Positions 50,094 through 58,806 of a stretch of DNA of 64,000 nucleotides are shown in pieces. The stretch is from contig NZ_JALPRK010000002.1 of NCBI RefSeq assembly GCF_023195895.1, positions 248,001 to 312,000 of the forward strand. Direction: 5' to 3'. The notes beneath the pieces were generated by a model that did no database searches, was not told the origin of the DNA, and was given only the letters and a program-made list of their open reading frames with translations. Made by a program: the position numbers and the translations under genes. This DNA is from Paenibacillus mellifer. GTDB taxonomy: Bacteria > Bacillota > Bacilli > Paenibacillales > Paenibacillaceae. How positions within the stretch are numbered: position 1 is the stretch's first letter; every line of letters starts with the position of its first letter.

Positions 50094-50525
50094 ATGAAAT
50101 TCAGTGAAATTGAACCTTCCGCTTGGGAGGAGCTTCGACCTTATTTGGATACCTGCGTGATTCCGGTGACAGGACTAACCGGCTTGGAATTACCGTATGA
50201 AGTAACGGAAAAGTTGGAAAGACTGAGAGATATCCTTGACTGGGTGGAAATCCCTTTCAAAGGGAGAGTGGTCACGTATCCAGCTTTCCAATATCAAACG
50301 CAGGAAATGGCTCAAGCGATTAATGTCGTGTGTCGAAATGTCAAGTCTAGCGGCTTTGCTTATGTCCTTGTCGTTTCCGCTGAATTCGAATGGTTCGATG
50401 AGGAACTACCGGATGCCGATTTAATCGTGACATTACGCCGTTATGCACCGGATTCCAAGGAAGGGGCTGCTGGACGAGTGAAGGCGGCCGTACAAGAATT
50501 GTGGCAAGCAAATAAAGGTTTGTGA
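50094..50525 (+). CDS. ypiF: DUF2487 protein YpiF
   Basis: 143 residues from ATG 50094 with AAAGGGG upstream. MKFSEIEPSAWEELRPYLDT, CVIPVTGLTG and YPAFQYQ match YpiF proteins, which stand before qcrA in B. subtilis and most spore formers. Function unknown. The adjacent gap carries the qcr promoter, so ypiF is probably separate. Confidence 0.88.
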   Translation: MKFSEIEPSAWEELRPYLDTCVIPVTGLTGLELPYEVTEKLERLRDILDWVEIPFKGRVVTYPAFQYQTQEMAQAINVVCRNVKSSGFAYVLVVSAEFEWFDEELPDADLIVTLRRYAPDSKEGAAGRVKAAVQELWQANKGL

Positions 50526-50593
50526 TTGTGACAAAATATCGACAATTTCAAGAAGGGCAAGCTTTTCGATGCCCAAAAAAATGTGTCAAATTC

Positions 50594-50622
50594 TTGACGC
50601 TCTTAAAACCCTAATATATTAT
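50594..50622 (+). promoter_or_regulatory. SigA-type promoter of qcrABC
   Basis: TTGACG, 17 bp, TATTAT, 80 bp before qcrA in an AT-rich gap of 177 bp. Confidence 0.6.
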
Positions 50623-50702
50623 TAATATGTCTTACGCGATGTTGTGATATTTATCATTGAAACGTTCGGAAACAATTGCTTGACAAAGGGGGTTGAAGAC
50701 AT

Positions 50703-51245
50703 ATGAGCAATCAGCATGACCAGCAGGAATCCTCGCATAAACCGCCTATTCGCAAAGAGATGTCCCGTCGGCAATTTCTTACATACACGCTTGGGGGCGC
50801 CACTGCATTCATGGTGGGTGGGGTGACCCTTCCTATGGTTCGTTTCGCGGTTGATCCGATTCTGCACAAGAAAGGCGAAGGTGCCTTCGTCAAGGTTGTA
50901 GAAGTTAGCAAAATCACCAACGAACCGCAGGAATATTCGTTCGAGCTCAAGCAGCAAGACGGCTGGTACCTAAGTACGGCCTCCCTTACAGCTTGGATTC
51001 GCAAGGACGAGAGCGGAAATATTTATGCGCTTTCACCGATTTGTAAGCATTTGGGATGTACGGTTGGATGGAATAACGATAATAATTTTCCGGATGAATA
51101 CCACTGCCCTTGCCATGGCGCGCATTACACCAAGGAAGGTAAGCAGTTGGCGGTCGCATCGAAACCGCTTGACGAGTACAAGGTTATGATTAAGGACGAT
51201 TGGGTTTATCTGGGGGATATCATCCCGAATACCATCGTGAAATAA
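50703..51245 (+). CDS. qcrA: Menaquinol-cytochrome c reductase, Rieske iron-sulfur subunit
   Basis: 180 residues. Membrane-anchored Rieske protein that takes electrons from menaquinol in the cytochrome bc complex. SRRQFLTYTLGG (residues 21-32) is a twin-arginine-like signal and anchor. The 2Fe-2S ligands are C114 and H116 (CKHLGC) and C135 and H138 (CPCHGA); C119 and C137 form the disulfide. qcrB and qcrC follow. Confidence 0.96.
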   Translation: MSNQHDQQESSHKPPIRKEMSRRQFLTYTLGGATAFMVGGVTLPMVRFAVDPILHKKGEGAFVKVVEVSKITNEPQEYSFELKQQDGWYLSTASLTAWIRKDESGNIYALSPICKHLGCTVGWNNDNNFPDEYHCPCHGAHYTKEGKQLAVASKPLDEYKVMIKDDWVYLGDIIPNTIVK

Positions 51246-51261
51246 GGAGGCGTAGATTCGG

Positions 51262-51933
51262 ATGTTTAAAAATGTGTACAACTGGATTGACGAACGTCTT
51301 GATATCACGCCGATCTGGCGCGATGTGGCCGATCACGAGGTACCGGAGCATGTCAACCCGGCGCATCACTTCTCCGCGTTTGTGTACTGCTTCGGGGGCT
51401 TGACGTTTTTTATCACGGTCATCCAGATCTTGTCGGGGATGTTTCTGACCATGTATTACGTTCCCGATATTATTAACGCCTATGCCAGTGTGGAATACTT
51501 GCAGACACAGGTCGCTTTTGGCCAAATCGTCCGCGGCATGCACCACTGGGGGGCAAGCTTGGTTATCGTCATGATGTTCCTACATACGCTTCGTGTTTTC
51601 TTCACCGGTTCTTATAAAGCGCCGCGTGAAATGAACTGGATTGTCGGGATGTTGATTTTCTTCGTCATGATTGGTCTTGGTTTGACGGGATATCTGCTGC
51701 CATGGGACAACAAGGCGTATTTTGCCACGAAGGTAACCTTGGAAATCGCCAACTCCGTTCCTGTACTAGGCCCGGTCATCAAGGAGCTGCTGCAGGGCGG
51801 TTCAATCGTAGGCGCAGAAACGTTAACCCGGTTTTTTGCCATTCACGTGTTCTTCCTTCCGGCGGTCTTGCTGATCCTCTTGGTGGGTCACTTCATCATG
51901 ATCCGCAGACAAGGGATTTCCGGACCGTTGTAA
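51262..51933 (+). CDS. qcrB: Menaquinol-cytochrome c reductase, cytochrome b subunit
   Basis: 223 residues, four membrane helices: the short cytochrome b6-type subunit of Bacilli. Haem histidines are spaced in RGMHHWGASLVIVMMFLHTLR and FFAIHVFFLPAVLLILLVGHF. A cysteine is found in the N-terminal helix region (VYCFGGLT), the place where b6 proteins bind an extra haem. RBS AAGGAGG. Confidence 0.97.
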   Translation: MFKNVYNWIDERLDITPIWRDVADHEVPEHVNPAHHFSAFVYCFGGLTFFITVIQILSGMFLTMYYVPDIINAYASVEYLQTQVAFGQIVRGMHHWGASLVIVMMFLHTLRVFFTGSYKAPREMNWIVGMLIFFVMIGLGLTGYLLPWDNKAYFATKVTLEIANSVPVLGPVIKELLQGGSIVGAETLTRFFAIHVFFLPAVLLILLVGHFIMIRRQGISGPL

Positions 51934-52005
51934 GAATTGAAACTCGAACAACAGATGATTATTTTGAACTACCTCTATAATGAAGAGAAGGGGGGCAAAA
52001 GGGAC

Positions 52006-52881
52006 ATGGCTCATCAAGACAATTCTAAGGAAAAGGTCGTGTTCGTTGGCGATTCCCGCGTCCGTAAGGGCAAAGGGTTTATCACGCCTCCGGACTATAC
52101 GGCTTATCCCGGCAAGTCCGAAGCGTTCATTCCTAACTTTTTGCTAAAAGAATGGATGGTTGGCGTTGTCGTGCTCGTTGGCTTCCTGGTGTTGACCATA
52201 TCGGAACCGGCTCCGCTTGGCTTCCCGGCCAATCCGACGGCTTCGGTTATCCCGATGCCGGACTGGTACTTCCTGTTCCTGTATCAATATTTGAAATATC
52301 CGTATGCCTCCGGCGACTACGTTGTACTTGGAACGATGGGGATCCCCGGCGTGATGTTCGGCGGGCTGATGCTCGCTCCATTTCTCGATCGTGGCAAGGA
52401 GCGGCGCTTCTATCAGCGTCCGATCGCATCGTCGTTGATGTTGCTGTCGATCGCTGCGGTCGTTTACTTGACGAACTTCGCCTGGACGCATTACCAACAT
52501 GAGCTGGAAGCAACGGGGCAGGTGCCGGAACATATCCAGCGGGAAGAGAAAGCTCGTGAGAATCGGGAAAAGGGCTTACCGACATCCAATGCGAAACCGC
52601 AGGAAGAAGTCGCTATCGTAGAGAAGGACGACCCGGCGATGGAAATTTACAAGACGGCGACATGCATTAACTGTCACGCAGCCGACCTTAAGGGAGGCGC
52701 TGCTCCGTCGTTACGCGGAATTGGCGATAAACATGACAAGGAAGCGATTCTATCTATCATTAAAGAAGGCTATAATGGCAAGATGCCTGAAATGTACACT
52801 ACTGCAATCAACAACGGCCTAACAGATCAGGACATTGACCATTTGGCCGAATGGCTTGCGAAACAAAAAACGGAACAGTAA
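52006..52881 (+). CDS. qcrC: Menaquinol-cytochrome c reductase, cytochrome b/c subunit
   Basis: 291 residues from ATG 52006; an in-frame start at 51937 overlaps nothing but lacks a ribosome site. A fusion of a subunit IV-like part with three helices (LLKEWMVGVVVLVGFLVLT, PMPDWYFLFLYQYLKYP, ASSLMLLSIAAVVYL) and a C-terminal cytochrome c domain with the haem motif CINCH (C220, C223, H224) and the methionine ligand probably in GKMPEM. This b/c fusion is the rule in Bacilli. Followed by a terminator. Confidence 0.96.
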   Translation: MAHQDNSKEKVVFVGDSRVRKGKGFITPPDYTAYPGKSEAFIPNFLLKEWMVGVVVLVGFLVLTISEPAPLGFPANPTASVIPMPDWYFLFLYQYLKYPYASGDYVVLGTMGIPGVMFGGLMLAPFLDRGKERRFYQRPIASSLMLLSIAAVVYLTNFAWTHYQHELEATGQVPEHIQREEKARENREKGLPTSNAKPQEEVAIVEKDDPAMEIYKTATCINCHAADLKGGAAPSLRGIGDKHDKEAILSIIKEGYNGKMPEMYTTAINNGLTDQDIDHLAEWLAKQKTEQ

Positions 52882-52897
52882 AATAGAATGTAATGTG

Positions 52898-52928
52898 AAA
52901 CCTGATCGTGATGCGGTCAGGTTTTTTT
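52898..52928 (+). terminator. Intrinsic terminator of qcrABC
   Basis: AAACCTGA and TCAGGTTT arms around TCGTGATGCGG, then seven T. Confidence 0.85.
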
Positions 52929-52993
52929 AAGCTTGCGCGCCGATTTATAGGTTCGCGACCGGCGCCATTTTCGTGAAAAAGAGGGATAACGCG

Positions 52994-53620
52994 TTGAAAC
53001 TATCGGATCTTTGGAGCATCTCATTTCTATCCTCCCGCTTCATCTTATGGGCCTTGTTCGTTTGTAATCTATTGGGTACGATTTACGGTTATATCTGGTA
53101 TGATGCGCAACTGATGGATACTTGGCGCAGTCATCCGCATTGGCAGATCATCTTTGTTCCCGACAGTCCGACGGCGAGCTTGTTCTTTACCTTAAGTTTG
53201 TTATTTCTGCTGTTTCCGAGAAAGTTGAAGAAATACTTCCGCATCCGCACCTTGATCGAGGGGCTGGCTGTCGTGACGAGCGTGAAGTACGGGGTGTGGG
53301 CCGTTTCGATGATCTTCGCCGGTGCGTATCAGGGGGGAGAACTCGTATGGCAGGACTGGATGCTGGTTGCTTCCCATTTGGCGATGGCGGTGGAATCGCT
53401 GCTATTTGTCCGATTGTACAAGTTGGGTTCTTTGATGCTGCTGGGGGCCGGTGCCTGGACGCTGCTCAACGATACCGTGGATTACACCTATGAAGTTTAT
53501 CCTTGGTTGCCGGAGACGTTATGGGACGATGTATCCGGTGTTGCCGTCTTTACCGTGGTTCTGACTTTCGCCAGTGTTGCCGCCGGTTGGCTTGCGCTAA
53601 AACAAGCTAAACGCGCTTAA
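52994..53620 (+). CDS. ypjA: DUF1405 membrane protein YpjA
   Basis: 208 residues from a TTG with GAGGGA 7 bp upstream; an earlier GTG at 52973 has no ribosome site. Six or so hydrophobic segments, the first carrying FILWALFVCNLLGTIYGYIWY. It matches YpjA (DUF1405), found after qcrC in Bacilli; function unknown. LLNDTVDYTYEVYPWLPE is a conserved outer loop. Confidence 0.85.
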   Translation: MKLSDLWSISFLSSRFILWALFVCNLLGTIYGYIWYDAQLMDTWRSHPHWQIIFVPDSPTASLFFTLSLLFLLFPRKLKKYFRIRTLIEGLAVVTSVKYGVWAVSMIFAGAYQGGELVWQDWMLVASHLAMAVESLLFVRLYKLGSLMLLGAGAWTLLNDTVDYTYEVYPWLPETLWDDVSGVAVFTVVLTFASVAAGWLALKQAKRA

Positions 53621-53678
53621 GAGCAAGGTTCTAACGTAGGACAGCCTGCCATACCATGATGGTAGGGAGGGGATGTCC

Positions 53679-54605
53679 GTGAGACGAACTTGGGTGAAAG
53701 GAACGGCGGCCGCACTAGCTCTGCTTGCCGCGATGCTGCTCTGGAGCACAGCGGTGTTGGCTCAACCGGATGGGAATGGAGCTGGGAGCAGGGCAGGGGC
53801 GTCGTCATCGACGGGCGCGGCCGGCTTGTCAGAGCAGGAGCGCAGTGAGCGGTTGAAGCAACTCGAAGCGGCGTCAGAGCGCTTGTATGAACATATGCAA
53901 CAAGGAAATACCACGGAGGCGCTGTCCGACATGGACAAATTGATCGGAGCGCTGGAGGGCGTGTCCTTTAAGGGGTTGACGTCAGTGGAGGGAATCCATG
54001 CCTTAGCCGAAACGATTATGGACACCAAGGAAACGCTGGTCAAGGCGGAGATCCAGCCTGAGGCGTGGGCGTTATCCTCAGCTCGCTTGCGGCTGGCGGT
54101 GAACAGTCTGCTGCATCCGGACAAGGCCTTATGGCAGCAGTATTATAAGGTCATGGCGGATAACTTGCAGCAGATGAATCGCGCCCGTGCGGGCGGAAAA
54201 CCGGCGGAGGTACGCAAGGCGTTCCAAGCCTTAGAGGGCCATTACGAAGTGGTACGTCCTGCCGCGGTAATTCGGCGCCCGGCCTCTGATGTCAACCAGT
54301 TCGACTCCTGGCTGTCCTATGTCGGTCGGTTGAGCGGGGAACGGACCTGGGATGAAGCAGCTTTGAAAGGGGCCGTCATTCAGGGAGAAGGCGCGCTAAA
54401 AGGGTTGTTCGGCCGTCGGGGAGACGAGCCTGTATTTCTGCCGATCACCGGCTTTGACAGCCCGTGGTATTGGAGTGGCTTGATCGGGCTTTGGATCGTG
54501 CTTGCTCTGACCTATACGGGCATCCGCAAGTATCGTGCCTCTCAAACCGTAACCGCAGTGCGGGAGCAACGACGGGAAGAGGATGCGCGTCGGTATAGGT
54601 TGTAG
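53679..54605 (+). CDS. ypjB: Sporulation protein YpjB
   Basis: 308 residues from GTG 53679, 8 bp after GGGAGGGG; ATG 53673 touches the ribosome site. Signal peptide (AALALLAAMLLWSTAVLA), a Gly/Ala/Ser-rich linker, a helical outer domain and a C-terminal membrane helix (YWSGLIGLWIVLALTYTGI) with a short basic tail. This is the topology of YpjB, expressed during sporulation in B. subtilis and of unknown function. It is convergent with the YitT-family gene. Confidence 0.85.
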   Translation: MRRTWVKGTAAALALLAAMLLWSTAVLAQPDGNGAGSRAGASSSTGAAGLSEQERSERLKQLEAASERLYEHMQQGNTTEALSDMDKLIGALEGVSFKGLTSVEGIHALAETIMDTKETLVKAEIQPEAWALSSARLRLAVNSLLHPDKALWQQYYKVMADNLQQMNRARAGGKPAEVRKAFQALEGHYEVVRPAAVIRRPASDVNQFDSWLSYVGRLSGERTWDEAALKGAVIQGEGALKGLFGRRGDEPVFLPITGFDSPWYWSGLIGLWIVLALTYTGIRKYRASQTVTAVREQRREEDARRYRL

Positions 54606-54632
54606 GTGATGGCGAGGGATAAAAGGCAATAA

Positions 54633-54728
54633 CGGTAAAAGATACCCTTATTGTTGCGAGAAACTCGGATTTCGGCTGGATAAGGGTGGAAATTGGCCTT
54701 AATTTCGAAATGGGGACATATTTTACCG
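54633..54728 (+). repeat. Third palindromic element, three-way-junction shape
   Basis: Outer arms CGGTAAAA (54633-54640) and TTTTACCG (54721-54728). Inside are two separate hairpins, ACCCTTAT/ATAAGGGT (54644-54651 and 54680-54687) and GAAATT/AATTTC (54689-54694 and 54701-54706). Lies between convergent genes. No second copy in the window. Confidence 0.55.
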
Positions 54729-54756
54729 CTATGTTGATGTTCGGGTTAAAATAAAT

Positions 54757-54797
54757 AAAGCAGGGAGGCAAAGGATTCTCTTAGCCGCTCTGCTTTT
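54757..54797 (+). terminator. Terminator between ypjB and the YitT-family gene
   Basis: AAAGCAG-GGAGGC and GCCGCT-CTGCTTT pair with one mismatch; T or A runs on both sides suit both convergent transcripts. Confidence 0.75.
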
Positions 54798-54815
54798 TGT
54801 TATGATGCCTCGCGT

Positions 54816-55685
54816 TTAATCCTCCTTGAACCCTTCTCCATGCACGTCATGCACGTCGCTGATGATGATGAACGCTCGCGGATCAACAGACTTTGCAATC
54901 GACTGCAGTCGCCGGATCTCTTGGCGGGACACGACGCAGTAAGCCATATGCTTCGCTTGCTTGGAGTAAGCCCCGATCGCTGGAATTAACGTCACGCCGC
55001 GGTCCATCTCCTTCGTGATAATATCGGCGATTGCCGGAGCATGATCGCTGATGATCGTAAACGCTTTGGCGGAATACGCGCCTTCCTGAATAAAATCGAT
55101 GACCTTAGAGGCGATAAAGACAGCCACGAGCGTATACAGTATATTTTCCTTCCTAATATAGAAGAGTGACAATCCGATAATGACAATATCTAGTGTTAAT
55201 ATGACTTGTCCCATGCTGAATCCGTATTTACGTCCGAGAATCCGGGCCACGATATCCGAACCTCCGGTCGTCCCGCCAAAACGGAATACGATACCTAGGC
55301 CAGCCCCCAGCGTTACCCCCGCGTATAGCGAAACGAGGATATAATCCGTTTGTGTCTCGAACGGCAGGATCCAGCCCCCATGAATCATGCGCTCGAACAG
55401 CCACAGAAAGAAGGTCAGCGAGCCGATTCCGACCCCGGTCCAGATAATTTGTCGTCCCCCAAGGATCTTCCATCCGATCAGAAACAACGGGATGTTGAGC
55501 AGCAAGTTCGAAAGCGAAGGCGAGATGCCAAACGCATAGTTCAGGAGCAACGTGATGCCGGTGACCCCGCCTTCCATGAGCTGGTTGGGTAAGATAAAAT
55601 AGAGGAGTCCAAACGCATAGATGGCCGTACCTAGTAAGATCGGCAGCAGCGTTTTGAGAAACCCGGAAAATTTGCTTGAGTTCAT
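54816..55685 (-). CDS. YitT-family membrane protein (YpjC position)
   Basis: 289 residues. Five membrane helices (DUF161 repeats: AIYAFGLLYFILPNQLMEGGVTG, LYAGVTLGAGLGIVFRFGGTTGGSDIVA), then a cytoplasmic DUF2179 domain (residues about 215-285, AFTIISDHAPAIADIITKEMDRGVTLI). Members are widespread in Firmicutes; their transported substrate is not known. RBS AGGTGAAG. Oriented against its neighbours, as ypjC is in B. subtilis. Confidence 0.88.
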   Translation of the reverse strand: MNSSKFSGFLKTLLPILLGTAIYAFGLLYFILPNQLMEGGVTGITLLLNYAFGISPSLSNLLLNIPLFLIGWKILGGRQIIWTGVGIGSLTFFLWLFERMIHGGWILPFETQTDYILVSLYAGVTLGAGLGIVFRFGGTTGGSDIVARILGRKYGFSMGQVILTLDIVIIGLSLFYIRKENILYTLVAVFIASKVIDFIQEGAYSAKAFTIISDHAPAIADIITKEMDRGVTLIPAIGAYSKQAKHMAYCVVSRQEIRRLQSIAKSVDPRAFIIISDVHDVHGEGFKED

Positions 55686-55861
55686 GAAAAAACTTCACCT
55701 GTCCCTAATGGAATTGTTGTAAATCCTTCGCTAATTGGCAATTGGTTAGATCTGCCTTTCCTAGTATACCTTTTTCTATGCGGTTTAAAAAATGATTTGT
55801 TTTCGTCACCTACTTACGATAACATAGGGAAAAACGGGACAATCAGCGGAGGGATCGGTGC

Positions 55862-56203
55862 TTGGAAGTTGACAAAGAGAAATCTCTTGCGGAAATGCAA
55901 CGCGAAGTAGACCGTTACATCTCGCAGTTTAAAGAAGGCTATTTCAGCCCGCTCACGATGTTGGCGCGGATGTCTGAGGAAGTGGGCGAGCTGGCCCGCG
56001 AGGTCAATCATACCTACGGCGAGAAACCGAAGAAGAAGGACGAACCGGACAATTCCATCGAGCTGGAGTTAGGCGATATTCTGTTCATTACCATTTGCTT
56101 CGCCAACTCTCTTGGCATTAATTTGACCGAGGCCCATGATCAGGTCATGCATAAATTCGCAACCCGCGATGCGGATCGTTGGACGAAAAAGGACACCGAA
56201 TAG
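55862..56203 (+). CDS. MazG-like nucleotide pyrophosphohydrolase (YpjD)
   Basis: 113 residues. The helical MazG fold with the Mg2+ motif EExxE...ExxD: MSEEVGELAREVNHTYG and IELELGDILFITICFANSLGI. It likely cleaves unusual NTPs to NMP and pyrophosphate. The TTG start follows GGAGGGAT by 8 bp. Same place as ypjD before dapB in B. subtilis. Confidence 0.88.
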   Translation: MEVDKEKSLAEMQREVDRYISQFKEGYFSPLTMLARMSEEVGELAREVNHTYGEKPKKKDEPDNSIELELGDILFITICFANSLGINLTEAHDQVMHKFATRDADRWTKKDTE

Positions 56204-56259
56204 GGTCATCCTTCATATGCTGTTAGTATGATCATCCCTACAGTAAAGGGGGATAGCAC

Positions 56260-56790
56260 ATGAAGGCGGAGGATTATTTGCAAAGAGCTTACCGAAGCAT
56301 CTATGAAAACGACTTTGCTCAGGCGTTAAGTTGGTTCGAGCGAGCGCTGGACGTTCAGCCGGATCACGCGGATATCCACTATCGGTACTCGATCACCTGC
56401 GCCCGCAGCGGGCAGCTGGATAAGGCGCTTCAACATGCGCGTTTGGCTGCAGCTCTGGAACCTGCGCAGGACGAATATAAACTGCATTACGACCGTTTGC
56501 AATCCATGGAATTGACCCAAATGGCCAGACGGCAGCTGGAGAAGGCAGGCAACAAACGGAAATCCGCAGCCGAACCGGCAGCCCGTATGCTGAAGCGCGC
56601 CGTAGAGCTCGACCCGTTATCGTTGGATGCGCAGGTATGGCTGGCGATCGCCTACGGCGAACTTGAATGTTACGAACTGGCGCTTCAAGTGGTTCGCGAC
56701 GCGTCGGCCCTTCCATTGGATGCCGGTGCGGCCGGTCAGCTGAAAGAAATGGAGCAGCGGTTGAAGCACCAAATCAAGCAATCATCATAG
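56260..56790 (+). CDS. Tetratricopeptide-repeat protein
   Basis: 176 residues with two to three TPR motifs: YRSIYENDFAQALSWFERAL, then VQPDHADIHYRYSITCARSG, LDKALQHARLAAALEP and, later, LDAQVWLAIAYGELECYELAL. No signal peptide or catalytic domain; probably a protein-protein adaptor. It lies between the MazG-like gene and dapB, where B. subtilis has none. Confidence 0.8.
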   Translation: MKAEDYLQRAYRSIYENDFAQALSWFERALDVQPDHADIHYRYSITCARSGQLDKALQHARLAAALEPAQDEYKLHYDRLQSMELTQMARRQLEKAGNKRKSAAEPAARMLKRAVELDPLSLDAQVWLAIAYGELECYELALQVVRDASALPLDAGAAGQLKEMEQRLKHQIKQSS

Positions 56791-56812
56791 TAGAGAATGC
56801 GAGGAGATCAAG

Positions 56813-57619
56813 ATGTCGGAACCAATTAAAGTTGCTGTGGCGGGCGCCGCCGGCAGAATGGGTAGAGAAGTGGTGAAGATGGTGCTCCAGGATCCGGAGC
56901 TTAAACTGGTAGCCGCCGTGAATCTATCGGATGCCGGCCTCGATGCCGGAACGCTGGTCGGCCTTCCGGCTTGCGGCGTTGCTTTGACGGGCGATTTGGA
57001 GAAGGCGCTGAGTGAGGCGCAGCCGCAGGTGTTGGTCGACTTCACGACGCCGCAGTCCGCCTACGCGAACACCGAGCTGGCGATCCGGCTCGGTGTTTCA
57101 CCGGTTGTCGGTACAACCGGGTTTACGCCGGAGCAAATCGAAGATCTGGACAAGCTGTGCCATGTCAAGGGGATCGGCGGATTGATTGCGCCGAACTTCT
57201 CCATCGGGGCGATCTTGATGATGCGTTTCGCGGCGCAGGCGGCGAAATATTTCCCCCACCTGGAAATCATCGAATACCATGGCGATCAGAAGCTGGATGC
57301 GCCATCAGGGACGGCGGTGAAGACGGCCGAGCTCATCGCCGAGAACCGGAAGGAGCTGCGCCAAGGGAACCCGAACGAGGAAGAAACGATTGAAGGTGCG
57401 CGGGGCGGTTATTATAATGGATTCCGGATACATAGCGTTCGGTTGCCGGGCGTATTTGCTCAGCAGGAGGTTATTTTCGGCGGCTTTGGCCAGACGCTGA
57501 AAATTCGTCACGATTCTTATGAACGTGCCGGTTACATGCCGGGGGTCAATTTGGCGATCAAGAAAGTGATCGAATGCAAGGGCATGATTTACGGATTCGA
57601 ACATTTCATGGAAGATTAA
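56813..57619 (+). CDS. dapB: 4-Hydroxy-tetrahydrodipicolinate reductase
   Basis: 268 residues. Reduces the dihydrodipicolinate precursor in lysine and diaminopimelate synthesis (also the route to spore dipicolinate). VAVAGAAGRMGREVV binds NAD(P)H; EYHGDQKLDAPSGTA is the catalytic signature (normally EaHHxxKxDAPSGTA; the second His is G here, in line with other Bacilli where variation occurs). GTTGF and APNFSIGA are intact. RBS GAGGAG. Starts the run dapB-mgsA-bshB1-bshA. Confidence 0.95.
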   Translation: MSEPIKVAVAGAAGRMGREVVKMVLQDPELKLVAAVNLSDAGLDAGTLVGLPACGVALTGDLEKALSEAQPQVLVDFTTPQSAYANTELAIRLGVSPVVGTTGFTPEQIEDLDKLCHVKGIGGLIAPNFSIGAILMMRFAAQAAKYFPHLEIIEYHGDQKLDAPSGTAVKTAELIAENRKELRQGNPNEEETIEGARGGYYNGFRIHSVRLPGVFAQQEVIFGGFGQTLKIRHDSYERAGYMPGVNLAIKKVIECKGMIYGFEHFMED

Positions 57620-57634
57620 AGGGGACAAAAGCAT

Positions 57635-58057
57635 ATGTTGAACATCGCATTTATTGCTCATGACCGCAAGAAAGAGGATATTGTCAATTTCGCCATCGCT
57701 TACGAGCATGTATTTAAAGATAAGAGGCTTTATTCTACCGGAACGACCGGACAGCAAATTATGGATAACACTTCATTAAAAATCCATCGGTTCCTCTCGG
57801 GTCCGCTCGGAGGGGACCAACAGATCGGCGCATTAATTGCTCAGAACGAGATGGATCTGGTCATCTTCCTGCGTGATCCGTTGATGGCGCAGCCGCATGA
57901 ACCGGACATCACCGCACTTCTGCGCCTATGCGACGTACACGGAATTCCGGTAGCCACCAATATGGCGACGGCAGAGATTCTGGTGCGGGCTCTAGATCGT
58001 GGGGATTTCGGCTGGCGCGAGCTGGTGGAGATGCATAAACCGGGGTTGACGAAATGA
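57635..58057 (+). CDS. mgsA: Methylglyoxal synthase
   Basis: 140 residues. Converts dihydroxyacetone phosphate to methylglyoxal and phosphate. The catalytic aspartate is in [21 protein letters not shown] and [15 protein letters not shown] complete the site, and NMATAE follows. It lies 15 bp after dapB and overlaps bshB1. Its product is toxic and is removed by bacillithiol-linked detoxification, which may explain the linkage to bshB1 and bshA. Confidence 0.96.
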   Translation: MLNIAFIAHDRKKEDIVNFAIAYEHVFKDKRLYSTGTTGQQIMDNTSLKIHRFLSGPLGGDQQIGALIAQNEMDLVIFLRDPLMAQPHEPDITALLRLCDVHGIPVATNMATAEILVRALDRGDFGWRELVEMHKPGLTK

Positions 58058-58767
58058 GTGAACCGCTGGATATCTTGATCTTCGGGGCGCACGCCGACGA
58101 TGCCGAGATTGGAATGGCCGGCACGATCGCTAAGCATACCACCGCGGGTTACCGTGTCGGTATCTGCGATTTGACCGAAGCCGAGTTGTCCTCTAACGGC
58201 AATCCCACCCTGCGGAAGCAGGAAGCCGAAGCAGCAGCCAACGTGCTGGGATTAGCCGCGCGCGTCAATCTTGGACTGCCTGATCGAGGGTTGACCGGGT
58301 CGGCGGAGCAATTGGCTGCGGTCACCGAGGTTATTCGCGAGTTTGCGCCGCGTCTTGTGTTCGCACCGTACTGGGAGGATCGTCATCCCGACCATATCGA
58401 TGCCAGCAAGCTGGTGGATGCTGCGATATTTAACGCCAAGCTTCGCCGATTTATGCCGGACAAGCCGGCGGTCCCTGCGCCCGAGCTTTATTTTTATTTC
58501 ATCAATGATTGGAAAACGCCGGATTTGATCGTCGATGTGAGTGAAACCTACGAGCAGAAAGAACGGTCGCTACGGTGCTACCGTTCGCAGTTTGAGGCGG
58601 GTTCGCCTGGCGAAGACGTTGCTATAACCCCGCTTAATCAGGGATATGTGGAACGTGTCAAAGCCCGGGACTCGCTGATCGGACAGCGTTCGCTGATTCC
58701 ATTTGCGGAAGGGTTTATGACGAAAACCGCTTATCCGGTAAATCTATTCGGCTCCCTACGCACATAA
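58054..58767 (+). CDS. bshB1: Bacillithiol biosynthesis deacetylase BshB1
   Basis: 237 residues. Zinc deacetylase (LmbE/PIG-L fold) that removes acetate from GlcNAc-malate. AHADDAEIG (H13, D15, D16) holds the zinc and base; HPDHIDAS supplies the third ligand. Overlaps mgsA by 4 bp; bshA, which makes the substrate, follows after 39 bp. Confidence 0.94.
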   Translation: MSEPLDILIFGAHADDAEIGMAGTIAKHTTAGYRVGICDLTEAELSSNGNPTLRKQEAEAAANVLGLAARVNLGLPDRGLTGSAEQLAAVTEVIREFAPRLVFAPYWEDRHPDHIDASKLVDAAIFNAKLRRFMPDKPAVPAPELYFYFINDWKTPDLIVDVSETYEQKERSLRCYRSQFEAGSPGEDVAITPLNQGYVERVKARDSLIGQRSLIPFAEGFMTKTAYPVNLFGSLRT

Positions 58768-58806
58768 GCTGGAAGAGAGAATAACAACAAAGGAGGCCCC
58801 CACCAT

